NCBI RefSeq assembly: GCF_030265065.1
Contig: NC_080416.1
Span: forward strand, 7,501-71,500
Direction: 5' to 3'
DNA from: Corythoichthys intestinalis
Lineage: Eukaryota; Chordata; Actinopteri; Syngnathiformes; Syngnathidae
DNA length: 64,000 bases
Shown: positions 23,105-35,300 of the stretch, one piece after another
Layout: each line of letters begins with the position of its first letter
Numbering within the stretch: position 1 is the stretch's first letter
Position numbers and translations under genes: made by a program
Notes under the pieces: model-generated
Databases searched by the model: none
Seen by the model: the letters and a program-made list of their open reading frames with translations, nothing else
Told to the model about the DNA's origin: nothing

Positions 23105-26100
23105 ATGTCGCCTCGGTGAGTAAACCTCTGCCTCAATGTGTGGCGGCCGCAAGCAAAGGTCTGAAATGATTGAGTGGCGTTCCCCAGAAACTTGATCTTG
23201 ACGTCCTTATTGGTTGTCCTGGCATCGGCGGCGTGGACGGCTCCAGTGGAGGGTAAGGTTAAGAAAAAGGCCATTCGGTGTGGGCGGCCGTGCCGACGTG
23301 AGACCCGCTCCTTTTTCAGACGCGGAGGAGGCAGATCTCACCGAAGAGGCGGAGAACGACCTGTCGGAGGAGAACGAAGGTAGGCAACGGCTGCGCCCGC
23401 CCGCTTCAAATTCCCTGTTGGCAAAAGCGCGTTAACGGCCTTCCTGGCGAGCGACTCGCTTCTCGATTGATGACGACGGAAACAAACTCCACTTCTCATT
23501 TGATCTAAAATGGCGTGACGGAAAAGGGATCACGGTGAATTTTTTTACATCTGGGCGCCTGCCTCTGCTCTGCCCTGTAATTGCTTGATGGCCCAGTGAG
23601 CCGCTCGAGACAAATGGACAGAAACGACGAGTAACCCAAAAAAAACAGTATGTTGTTTTCCTTTCAGGTGACGACGACTCCGCAAAGAAAGAGGGTGAGA
23701 CGGGCCACCTTGTAACCTTCCCGCATTACATAAAGTCGAATTCCAAACTCACTCTTATTTCGGACAAGAAATTCACCTTTCCGAGTAGACGAAAGACTGG
23801 AATGAAAGTCGAGCATTGTCCAGTTTTTAATTAAGTGCAGGAAACATGAGCACGGTTGACCCACCCTCCGCTCTTCTCCGGCAGGACATCCGGGCGCCGA
23901 CCAGAGCGCGGCGGGCTCATCGGGTAAGTCCCCCTTGCTCCGGGTGGGGTCGTTTCGTTCCGCTACGGGCGAAAGGGCCGTCCCGACCGACGCCGGCGCA
24001 GTCGTTTGAGGTTGGCGCGCGCGGCGCAATTTTCGCAATTTACAACAACCGCCGGGCATCCCGGTAAAGGTTTTTAGAAACGACGGAGCCGAAAAAGATC
24101 TAGGTCGCCGTCGTCGTTCAATGACATAGTCTACTTTTCGGTCCAAACATCGTCTACCCCGACCGTCGTCGGCTCATTTCATCCGTCCGTCTTCCATTGA
24201 CGCCATCGGTTTGCCACATTGCACTTTCATATCATCGATATTTCCTCTTTGCTTTAACCGGCAAACGGCGGAGCCGACACCGCGTCCGCTCATGACGTCA
24301 GCGCTGCGTTGCCGTCCAGAAGGGGGGGAAAAAAAGGACCAAACCGTTAGCCGCGAGACTCATCTTCCGCTCGGAAAGGGTTCCGAAAACCAAAAAAATG
24401 TTCTGTCTAAATACCTTCATTTGCGTACGCGGGCCAGATCTAATCACCGTCAATCTTGCGTTCGGCCATCCGAGCAGAAGTCGCTTTTCCCGCCGCAAAT
24501 GTCGAGCGGGACTTTGACGGAGCGCGCGTGCGGCCCGTCAATCTGGATTTTTTTACGCGGCCTTCTGCGCTGTTCTTTATGTATTCCAATAGCTCTCCGC
24601 GTGCAACGCGAGTAAAGCGGAAAAACAATCGTGACGTCGCCGTCGCTTCAGACTCCTTCTCTACAGTTTTCACAGGAGCGCGTCGCGCTTCCGTTTCCAT
24701 TCGACATAAACGCCGGACGGCGATCGACGACGCCGCGTGCGAGAAAAGTTAACCAAACGGAAGCGTTCGGCTCGGGCGCGTGTCGGATGTTTTATTTGAC
24801 CGATGGGAAACCGCGGACTGTTTGCGACTCCTCAGGTGACCGGGCCGCCGCCGGAACGTCGGGTGGAACGACGGACACTTCGGCAGGTAAACAGAGTTAT
24901 TTGTAGTCCCGCTGACTGACGATCGCTTATTTTGTTTCCTTTTTTTTCCCGTGTGCACAGATTATGACTCTCGTTCAAACGGTGAACTTCTTTCGATTAA
25001 TCGGTGGCGAGCGACCCCTCTGATTTCTTCTTAATGAACGCGAGCCTTGCGCTTCAGCCGACGAACAGCGGCAGACGAACGGAAGGGGCGAAGCCTACGG
25101 AACGGCTACCGGGGTGAGTCACGCCGTGTTTTTGTCAGGCGGGCAGATGTCATTCCAGGGCGGAGCGTCTCAGGCGGAATACAAAGGTGAGTGTGCGCGT
25201 GCGCGCGCAGGCGAAGGGCGGTAGGCGGGCTCTCGGGTGACAGACGGATCTCTGTTTGTAAGGAACCGAGGAGACGCCGGAGCACCGCTTCCCGTTCCGA
25301 CCGCCGGGTAAGACCGATTCGTCGATCGTCACCCGGGTCGCTCGTATTTAGCGTCTGCCGCGCCGTCATCGGGAAGCCTTTTACGCGCGGGCGGCCGAGT
25401 CGGAAATAAAGCTCGATCGTTCGGAACGACGGCGAGTCGATGAGCCCCGTTCGCGTATGATAGTCCCGATCGGGAAACGGCTTCGAAACATTTTCTCTTT
25501 TGAAAATACAAAGCGGAGGAAAAGTCCCGGGATTTGACGCGATTTGTTTCAGGTGAAGACAGTTTGACGGAGCCCGACGTCTTCGGCCGTGCGGAAGGAG
25601 GAGAGACCGCTTCGGAGCCGTCGCCCTCGACCGCCGTCCCGGAGAGCGCCCGCCGGGACACACGTACTCTTGACCGCAAGTTTCCAAAACACGGTTCCGA
25701 AAACATCGCGGTCCTCATAGGCGCCTGTCCTATTTTCCATCAGCGTTGTCCTCGTCGCCGTCGTCACAACAAGCAAGTAAGCTATGAGAAGTAGATCCGT
25801 CCGCCTACTGCGTGCGATCGATTGTCGCGCAACATACATTGGGCTCACAACTTGTGTCGGGCTTGGGAAATGCAGGAGGGCTTACACCGTATTAGCCGAG
25901 TGGAGTACGACAGTGCCCTGTCGAGCTCACTAATAGGGTAGAATGCTTAGTATAAGGTGCCATTCAAGTAGTTTCCAACTTGACGAGCAACTGCTGAATG
26001 AATTTGTTTGATTTTTCTTCTTCCCTGCAACAGGCAGAGACCGGTCCCAAGAAAACGGTAGCTAAACAATTCTTTTTCGGAACAAAATTTAAGCGGTAGC

Positions 26101-29100
26101 GACGATAATGACGACGCGGCGTGTTGAACAGGAAACGGCCGACCAACGCAGCCGCCGGACAAAGACGGAGGTGGGCGTCTCGACACGCCGAGCCCACAAA
26201 ATGGACAAAGGCGGTTTTCTCACCTGGCCTCTTTCTGGTCGCAGCGTCGGCCGGCCCGTATCCTTTGGACGCCGTCCGTCTCCAGCCGACGGCGGCGAGT
26301 ATCCGGCCGAACGGTCCCACGCCGCCCCATGCCGTCGCGGACCTTTCCGCTTCGACCCCGGAGATGACCCGCCGGAGCGTCTACGGCACTGGTGAGAGTC
26401 CGGAAAAGGCCGCCTTTAGCCCGCCCGAGCGAGCGAGCAACGGCGCCCGCTACTCGGCCCGCTTTTGACTTGGCCCATAGATGTACACTGCTGTCCAAAA
26501 GTATTGGCGCCCCTGCAATTCTGTCAGATAATGCTCAATTTCTCCTAGAAAATGATTGCAATTACAAACGCTTTGGTAGCGATACCTTCATTTATTTGCT
26601 TGCAATGAATTAAAAATGAAATCATGATCATTTTACACAAAACTCCAAAACTGGGCCGGACAAAAGTATTGGCACCCTCAGCTTAATAGTTGGTCGCAAA
26701 TCCTTTAGACAAAATAACTGCGAAAAAACGCTTCCGGTAACCTTCACCAAGTTTCTGCTGTAATTTTTTGACTATTCTTCTTTGGCCAACTGCTCCAGGT
26801 CTCTGATATTTGAAGATCTCTCCACAGGTGTTCTATGGGATTAAGGTCTGGCCCTTTAGAAGTCTCCAGTGCTTTCTCTCCAGTGCTTTTTAAAGTGTGT
26901 TTTGGGTCATTGTCCTGCTGGAAGACCTCTGAGGGAGACCCAGCTTTCTACATTATGCTGCAACATTTGTTGGTAGTCTTTAGACTTCATAATGCCACGC
27001 ACACGGTCAAGCAGTCCAGTGCCAGAGGCAGCAAAGCAACCCCAAAACATCAAGGAATCTCCGTCATGTTCGACCGTGTTCTTTTCTTTGATGGCCTCGG
27101 TTTTTTTCCCTGTAAACTCGTATGTTGATGCCCTTTCCCAAAAAGCTCTACTTTTGTCTCATTTGACCAGAAAACATTCTTCCAAAACGTTTTTGGCTTC
27201 CTCAGGTAAGTCCAGCCCAGGGGTCGCGTTAACCGAATATTTTCCGTCGTTGACCGATTTTTTTAAACGGTGACAGAAAAAACTGAAGTCCATCCGTCAT
27301 TTTGACCGGTTGCAATTGACACCCCAGACCACAAGGTGGCGAGTGAGCATATTAATTAGCTATTGTCTCTCTTGATGCGTGACGTCGTTGGCCTTACTCT
27401 GAAAAACGTCAAGGCAACTGAGTGTCCGAAGTTTCTTCAAAAAGCCCCAAAACGACAATGGTGTTGATAAAAGAGGTGAAAAAACAGGGACTGTACAAGC
27501 GGGCACGCAATTCAAGTCCATGCGCACCAGGAGGAAAGTGTGAGACTACGTTCAGGCCACAGCAGGTTAACTATTAATATCATTGTTCCATATGCTACAT
27601 ATGGTAGGCTACCTAACTACTGGGGCCACAGTCAGCCGTTTTTGTCACTGCGGAGAAAAAGTTACATATTCATCTGCTTGATGTGTGATGGCACGGTGTG
27701 GATTCTCCGTTAAGCTTGTTCGGACATAATATTAATTTAAAATGAATGAAAACTAAATACTATTGAATATGTTGAAGCGGTATGCAACGTTAAGAGTCTT
27801 GTTAGCTGTAGGCGCACTATCCTAGACCCCTCACGATCCACTCGCGGGGGCCTGCGCTTGTCAGTGACGTTCCTTATTCTCGCTAGACGATTATACAACT
27901 TTAACATTTGTTAATAATACGCTCTGTGTGTAGTATCATCCATCGCTTTTCCTTTTTAAATGGGCACTTATAAGCGAACGCAAGAAGTAACAACGGGAAC
28001 ATTTTTAAACAGGCAGTTCACGGGAGAGCATTTCGACTCTTCGGCCAATCATATAGCGAGAGCGAGTGGATAGTGAGGGGACAACGCGTGGCTCTTAAAG
28101 GCTCAAACACACCAGCAACGTGAACGTCGCGTCAACGATCTCGCTGCGATGACGCTTCGAAACGCGGCCGTTAAAGTCAATCAGCCAATGCACACCAGTC
28201 GCAGTGCGTCCGCGTGTTAGACGCGTCCCAGAAGCGCTAAACGCGACGCACGCGAAAAGAACAGCAGAGTTTGTTTTTTGACGCGAGACGCAGCCCCCCT
28301 GCGTCAATACTACAAGGTAGGATCGGGCAGGCCGGAAGTCACTCGTGTAAAAATACGGTGGATCCGGTCGATTTTCAAAATAATATGCAAGCGTAACTTC
28401 CTATATAAAGAAAATAAACTGAAATGAGCTAAAACACCTGCAATTAATACGAATAATACACAAATCCTGCTACACAATTAAATTAATTCCTGCGTGGTGC
28501 TTTAACTTGAGAAAAAAACATCAATAAAGCTTAGAAAAATGTTCATAAGAAAAAAAATGTTAAAATCTTTGTCATTAGGATTGCTTTAGCACATGACTTC
28601 TTTTTTGTTCTTTCAATACGAAAGCTCGCCAATACGCGGGGTCTGAAAGGCAAAGTGTTGTTGTTTTATTACCTTTAAATACCCGCTATTCTCGCGTGAA
28701 CAGATCGAGCCGCTCCACAGACGCGCTGCTCGTGAAACGCGTCCTATGGAAATTGACGCCGAGCGTCACTGGTGCGTACTCGCGGCGAGATCGTTGACGC
28801 GACGTTCACGTTGCTGGTGAGTTTGAGCCTTAAGTGTCTCTGTCACGTGACTGTCGTAGCCGGGAACGCGCTCGGCCAAATGGACACACAAGTACGGAAG
28901 GTGAATTATGCCAAACAAAGGGTCACCACAATGTCATTATCATCATTTTAAAAATTTAAGTGACGGCTAAAAATAGATTATGAGCGGATTTTTATGACCC
29001 TGTCAGTCAAAATGACAGACAACGAAAAAGTCTAGCGCAACCTCTGGTCCAGCCTGGCTTTTTTACCATAGAGTCCCTTTTCATTCAGATGTTGACGGCT

Positions 29101-31792
29101 AGTATGGGTTGGGACCATTGTACTCTCGGACTGCAGAACAGCTTGAACTTGTTCGGCTGTTAGTCGAGGTTCTTTATCCACCATCGGCACAATCTTTTGT
29201 TGAAATCTCTCATCACTTTTTCTTTTCCATCCACATTTAGAGAGGTTAGCCGCAGTGCAATGGGCTTTACGCTTATTGACGACACAGTGACATTCAGCTC
29301 TTTGGAGACGGACTCGTAGCCATGAGATTGCCCATGCTTCCTCGCAATTTTGCTCATCAGGTCCTCGGACAGTTCTTTGGTCTTCTTTCTTTTCTCCATG
29401 CTCAACGTGCTTCACACAAGGACACAGGTGGAGTCAACTTTCATCCATTTTAACTGGCTGCAAGTGTGGTTTAGTTATTGCTACCACCTGTTATGTGCCA
29501 CAGGTGCTGTTAATGACACAAATTAAGAGAAGCATTACATGATTTTTCAAAGGGTGCCAAAACTTTTGTCCAGTCCATTTTTGGAGTTTTGTGCAAAATG
29601 ATAATGATTTCATTTTTTTCCCCTATTCTCTTTTGGGTTTTTTCATTGCAAGCAAGCTAAATGAAGACATGACTGCCAAAGGATTTGTGATTGCAATCAT
29701 TTTCTGGGAGAAATTGAGCAGACACAATTGCCAATACTTTTGGTCAGCAGTGTACTTCCCAAACAATTCTAAGTAGGAATGTTGTAATGAATGGCCAAGG
29801 AATACGTCTAGACTGTAACGGCCGCCTTCTTTCGTGGCGACTTGACTTGCAGAGAAATTGGCGCTGATGCCCGGGAGGCTGGTGGTAGGCGCCCCGGCGC
29901 TTACGGCGACGGCGGGTAAGTGGCGCGCGGCCAGCGATCGCCGGCCGGTAACGGCTCACCGTCCACTTTGCCGCAGATACACCGACGTGGGGCGCAGAGA
30001 CCGTTACCGTGGCCGCGGACTCACGTAAGCCGCTGCCGCTTCACCAGAGTGCCCAAGGGGCCTTCTCACCAACACAATGCAACTTTCCGTGTGTGTGTGT
30101 GTAAGTTCTTTCAGAGCCAACCGGAACGTCCCTGAACCCAAGTGAGTTTTTCCACCACCCCCCCCCCCATCTTGCAATTTGTAGACTTCATTTTGGTACC
30201 GTGACCACCGGTGGGGCGGGAATTGGGGTGCTGCAGCACCTACTGGTGTTGGGGAGGAAAAAAAGTGTTTTGGTCAATTCTTTTTTGGTGTTGAAAATAA
30301 AGCAATCCATAAAAATTACTGGAAAAATATTCGCCTATTTAAATTTGGGGATTAAATGCATACGTAGTTGATTTTTGTTAAGAACATAGTCACCTCCTGA
30401 CACCTTGCTTGCTACCAGGTCACATTGAATAAGGCACAACTGGAACAGAAAAAGTTAACAGTTGAAAGAGGAGGCGTTAACACGACGCAAAGACGAATTT
30501 GCGATTTTTTTCTTTACAATAAACACGCTACGTTTCCTAAAATTTTTGAAGATGATTATGATAGTTTATAAAAGTGGCAGGCGAGGAAAAGTTAGCAGCA
30601 GATTTAGACTGTGAAGAACAGATTGCATTGTAGCCATATTATTGTTGTTGCTGGTGAGCCGCTGCCGCCGTGCAGAGCACCGTGGGATATCCGAGTGCAA
30701 TTTGAGTGTTGTGAAAAGTGGGCGTTAAACTGAGGCTTATTGGACCTTTTAGTTTTCAAATGTCTTTGTGTTTCACTGCGCCATCTAGCTCCGGGGTTTT
30801 GCATGGTAATACACGGGCGCTTTAATTCCCAAAACAAAAACTGCAACAAACACTGTAGGTGAAATAGAACATTGTCTTTGAAGTAGCCTACTAGTAGTAG
30901 TAGTACGTAAACTATCCGGCACGTGTGTGTGCTGCCTTTGTGCACGCCTCGCATGGAGAAAAAGCACGAGCGTGACAAATTTAGACCAAAAGGATGTTTT
31001 TGGATCAGTGGCGCCCCCCCCCCCCATAAATTTGTTGGCCACCCCGCTTGCCAGTATACCGTTAGATTGTTGTAGCATCAGTAATGCATTTCATCCCCTC
31101 ACGTGTCCTAAGTCTTTCAGATGGTTTTCCCCTGACCTTTTTACTGCAATAATAGAATGAAAACCTGAAATTATGGCTTTTAGTTTTGGTGTGCCACCTC
31201 AAGATTTTAAGTGGGCCCATCTGGCCACCCCAATAAAAAAAATTTCTGGAGGCGCCACCGTTTTGGATGGGAAAAGCAAAGTAAGATCCGCGGCACCCTC
31301 TGCTGCGAGTGACTTTCAGCGCCACCGGTGACCTCCTCGTATTTCAATTTGGTCAAAAGTTGCCTTTAGTCGGGAGCTAATGCCGCTTCCGAGCCAAAAG
31401 TGGAGAAAGCGGAGAGCGTTCACGGCCACTTCAATTGTTGGCCGGCAGTCGGGCCGTTAGCGTCGCCGGCGGGGGGCCGCGTGACAATTCTCACATCGGG
31501 CGACTTGTTGTTTCAGGCGGCGGGCCGGCGTCCCGAGAGCCCCCGGAGGCAGGTGAGTGTCGGAACGTCGACCGCGTCGCGATTCCGGCGTCCCGATGAT
31601 GACGATGCTTAGGGTTGGCGCGCCGCCGGCCCGACCTGTCCTCCGCAGGCGGCTTCTCCCCCGCGTATGGGTCGCGGAGTCAAGGTCCTGAAGGTGAGGC
31701 CGTCGAGGCGCGCGCCCGTACCCCCTCCCGATAACGGCGTCGCGACCGCGTCGACAGCTGCAGAGAACGGCGACGCGGACGACACCTGCTGA
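23105..31792 (+). CDS. Gene C: 21-exon secreted low-complexity protein, tandem family member
   Basis: Exons by eye: 23105-23115, 23188-23252, 23320-23379, 23668-23694, 23885-23923, 24836-24886, 24961-24981, 25069-25113, 25139-25186, 25263-25307, 25553-25663, 25744-25776, 26034-26057, 26132-26170, 26245-26391, 29853-29915, 29977-30024, 30115-30141, 31517-31552, 31649-31693, 31758-31792. The frame closes at 339 residues. Exon 1 is MSPR (phase 2), exon 2 the signal peptide ([17 protein letters not shown], then PVEG). Every internal exon from 3 to 20 is a multiple of three between phase-1 introns. Exon 3 is acidic ([15 protein letters not shown]). The rest is rich in Pro, Gly, Ser, Asp and Arg. 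The protein ends DADDTC with a single terminal-residue cysteine. It has no recognised domain, and extended disorder is likely. Exons 1-2 have the same lengths (11 and 65 nt) as in gene A. The 3.4-kb intron 15 holds three nested transposons. Exon 8 start and the exon 5-6 gap are the weakest points. Confidence 0.68.
27218..29046. mobile_element. hAT-like element nested in the Tc1 element
   Basis: Begins 'caggggtcgcgttaaccgaa' and ends 'aaagtctagcgcaacctctg', with a perfect 8-bp duplication GTCCAGCC (27210-27217 and 29047-29054). No transposase is seen. Its terminal 200 bp (left) and 100 bp (right) match those of the element at 33840-35352. The interiors differ because each carries a different insert. 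Confidence 0.85.
28099..28830. mobile_element. MITE with long inverted ends nested in the hAT element (Harbinger-like)
   Basis: The ends 'aggctcaaacacaccagcaa' and 'ttgctggtgagtttgagcct' form an inverted repeat that extends about 55 bases inward ('cgtgaacgtcgcgtcaacga' on one side, its reverse complement on the other). TAA flanks both ends (28096-28098, 28831-28833). The 3-bp duplication suits PIF/Harbinger. There is no coding capacity. This is the innermost of three nested elements. Confidence 0.8.
30190..31330. other. Repeat-derived intron sequence of gene C, class unresolved
   Basis: Intron 18 holds AT-rich sequence with 'gggtgctgcagcacctactg' near its left edge, 'ggcgcccccccccccccata' near 31010 and 'tggaggcgccaccgttttgg' near 31247. 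These look like pieces of older transposons. I could not define ends or a target duplication. Confidence 0.4.
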
Positions 31793-31969
31793 CTCGCCCC
31801 GCCGGCCTCGAGTGCGCCTCGCCCGCGGCCGTTTCCGATGCGACGAGCGATGGGCGCGCTCTTCCGGTCGCCCCTAGGCCCCGGCACCGCCCCGGCCGGC
31901 CTTTTGGCGCGGAAATACTGAAGACGGATGCAGTTTTCTCATTTGTATAATCCACGTCTGCTCAACTTA

Positions 31970-31975
31970 ATTAAA
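31970..31975 (+). terminator. Possible polyadenylation signal of gene C
   Basis: ATTAAA, 178 bases after the gene C stop codon. It is the best hexamer found before the 3' end of the oppositely oriented hsf1. Confidence 0.4.
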
Positions 31976-32361
31976 ATATCTTCACGACCGCGTTGGAGTC
32001 TCTTTCGGGTCCACGTATAATCCAGGAATACTAACCCTAGCGGTAAACGGCGAACCCCCAGTGTCGACCCGAAAGCTTTTTATAACTTTTTATGGCAGCT
32101 CAGGTGACACCACACAAGGAATGCGCACAAAACACGTTTAATGTGGCAGCGCTCGTTGACATGCGATTGCGGGCGGGTCACCTGCCCTGGTGGCTAACAC
32201 AATAAATACAAGATCAATGTTTCCAAAAATACTCTCTTCCTTCTCATTATTGAAAAACTGAATGAAAAAGAAAAAAAAAAAAGGAAAGGGGCGGCGGCCG
32301 GTCTGCATAGTTTTAACGGCGATCTGCGACTCGACCGTCGTCACGGTTCGGAGGCGCGCCA

Positions 32362-35300
32362 TCATAGGTCGGAGTTCAAGTCGTCGCCGATGTCAGGAAG
32401 GAGGAAAGGCTCCGTTTCCAGAAGCGACGGCAAGTCTGCCCCGCCCCCGCCCCCGTCCGAATGCTGGGCCCGCGCGTACTGCACCAGCTGCTTGCCTGGA
32501 GGCAAAAGTGATCACCTTTCCTCAATTTGACTTACGAGTGGGGCTCGGCCATCCTAAATATACGGTCGCGGACGTCCTTACCGGCGTCGTGGCTTTCCTC
32601 GGCTCCTTTGGGGAAGTGGTCGCCCAGAAGCTAGAGACGAAACCCGCGCGGCGTCAGACGGCAAGGAACCAAAGGATGACAAAAGCCCGCCCGGGCGGGC
32701 GGGCGGCACTCACCGTGTCCAGAGCGCTGGCGTCAAAGTCACCCGGAGGACAGGTGGGGTTGAAGAGCTGAACAACACAGAGCGTCGGACTTTTCAAACT
32801 CTCTTCTATTATCGTGTATTGTTGTATTACGTCCGCCTATAATCTGCGGGCGCTAGGTCTGAACGATATTGGGGGAAAAAAAGGACTTTTGGTTTGCCAG
32901 CGAGAGCATGAAAGATCAGAATTAATGACGCCATGACTTTAACGAGATATTATCGCGTACTTACCTTGTTTCAGATACCCTAAACCCTAACCTGGCGCGG
33001 GATTCAAAAAAACGAAATAAATATAGCGATCGCTTGCTTCGGCACACATCCAAGCGGTCCATATCATTCAGGAGCATAAAATAACGCGTGTATTATGAAA
33101 TAAACATGCTTTTTCATGTCACATGCACTTTAAATATCTGCAGAAATGCGAGGGGTGTACTCACTTTTGTGATACACTGTATCACTGAGTGTCAAGACAC
33201 AGCTGTGAATGGTCACAGCTGGATTTTGGGCAGATTTTACAGGGGAAACATATAGCAAGGGTCGCGATGCAGAAATCGCAAACATCAGGGAATGGTTGAG
33301 ATTTTCATTTTTATACATTTACCCTTTGAAACGTTTTTTTTTCTCCATTTTTCTTATTTTGGATCTTAGATCTGAGAAAATGCGTGAGTAACAAAAAAAA
33401 TACCATTAAGCGATAGTTATGAGGTAGATATCCGTGATTTATTTGCAGACACCATTTTTTTCATTGTGACGTCATTGGTTTGTTTAAAATATGTGAGTGA
33501 ATAAAGTCGTTTTTTTCTTAAACAAACTATTAGACATCAATGATTCTAAGCTAAGAATGACAGACATTTTGAATAATAAATATGATTTATCACCTACGCT
33601 TTATGGCTAGGTTGAAACAAAACCGGTTGTGCGACGTCTGTAAACGAGGGTTTCCGGGTTAAAACGGACAACTTAAAAATAGTTTGGGGGCTTAATGCGT
33701 CATGAATCTGTTTTGGCAGCATATACACATATTGTTCTATCAAACGGAACAGTTGTTTTGGCTTCAAGTACAGCAGTTTCTGTTAAAGAGGAGTGCAAGG
33801 GCAGAAACTGCTTTCTCAGTCTTGTCTGTGTTTTCCGCCCAGGGGTCGCGTTAACCGAATATTTTCTGTCGTTGACCGGTTTTTTAAAACGGTGACGGAA
33901 AAAACTGAAGTCCATCCGTCATTTTGACAGGTTGCGATTCACACCCCAGACCACAGGGTGGCGAGTGAGCATATTAATTAGCTATTGTCTCTCTTGATGC
34001 ATGACGTCGTTGGCCTTACTCGGAAAAATGTCAAGGCAACTGAGCGTCCGAACTAAGGCTACGTTCATACTACAGGTCTTAATGCACGAGTCCGATTTTT
34101 TCGTGTTTTTCCGACTCGAGTGAGGCATTAACTTGACGGTCTGAACGTGACAAGTCGCATAGAACGGGACCATTTCAAATCCGATCTGGGTCACTCTCGT
34201 ATGTGGTCTAAATCCGATCTGGGCCACATTTTTCCAGACTGTCGCGGCGGTCTGTACTGTCCAGTCCCGCAAATCTGATTTAATGCAGCAATTACGTCAT
34301 CAAAAAGCGAGAGACGGTACGGTAGCTACGGTAGCAATGCAGCGGTGCGTTATTAGCGCCTAGCTTGCCTTGAACACTGCTTTTTAAGAAGGGTCGGACT
34401 TGACAACGATCATAAAAAAATAAAAATAGGTTTAAGGATAAGCCTGAGAATGATCGGTTTTCTCTCTGCTCCATATAAGCAATATTTCAACTTTGCTTAC
34501 ACGGCCGAGAGTCGGGGCAAACTGCCCGTATTTGTGTGTAACATGCACGAACAGTGCGTGCATGCTATCGATCCATATACTTTGAATGGAAGCCTAAACG
34601 GGGATTATACACGCCTGTTATTTGTGTCCTCTTTTTAACAGCAACAAGCCTATGGCTACATTCATACTACAGGTCTTAATGCACGAATCCGATTTTTTGT
34701 CATATCTGCGCACTAATTCGCAGTCCGACATGCGCTGAGCAAGACGACCCGCATGCGCGGAAGCATAAAAACAAATGACCGTACAATCACACATGCTGGC
34801 TGTCATCCGTCATTCCAGGGATATCATATTTTGCTTCTTAAAAAGAGGACACAAATAACAGGCATAAATAATCCCTGTACGGGTTTATATTCAAAGTATA
34901 TGGATCGATAGCATGCACGTACTGTTCGTGCATGCCACACACACATACGAGCAGTTTGCCCCGACTCTCGGCCGTGTAAGCAATGTTGAAATATTGCTTA
35001 TATGGAGCAGAGAGAAAACCGATCATTCTCAGGCTTATCCTCAAACCCTTTTTTTTTTTTTTTTTTTTTTAAATGACTTGTCAAGTCCGACTCTTCCTAA
35101 AAAGCCGTGTTCAAGGCAAGCTAGGCGCTAATAACGCACAGCTGCTTGATGTGTGATGGCGCGGTGTGGATTCTCTGTTAAGCTTGTTCGGACAGAATAT
35201 TAATTAAAGATGAATGAAAACTAAATACTATTGAATATGTCATTATTAACATTTTAAAAATGTAAGTGACGGGTTAAAATAGATTATGACCGGATTTTTA

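Larger units (their letters stand above)
26486..29752 (-). mobile_element. Tc1-like element in intron 15 of gene C, split by a hAT element
   Basis: Inverted ends 'cactgctgtccaaaagtatt' and 'aatacttttggtcagcagtg' are flanked by TA on both sides (26484-26485, 29753-29754). The transposase lies on the minus strand. Its N-terminus (29405 downward: [20 protein letters not shown]) is a Tc1 helix-turn-helix. Parts of the DDE domain lie at 27200-26840 ('[10 protein letters not shown]', 'RKLGL'). The hAT element at 27218-29046 splits it. Even without the insert the frame has several stops and shifts, so it is dead. Confidence 0.85.

Noticed and set aside
15452-31792. Calling genes A-C classical SCPP genes
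   Set aside because: Signal peptide, acidity and tandem array fit, but SCPP genes use phase-0 introns with an untranslated first exon. These use phase-1 introns and a coding first exon.
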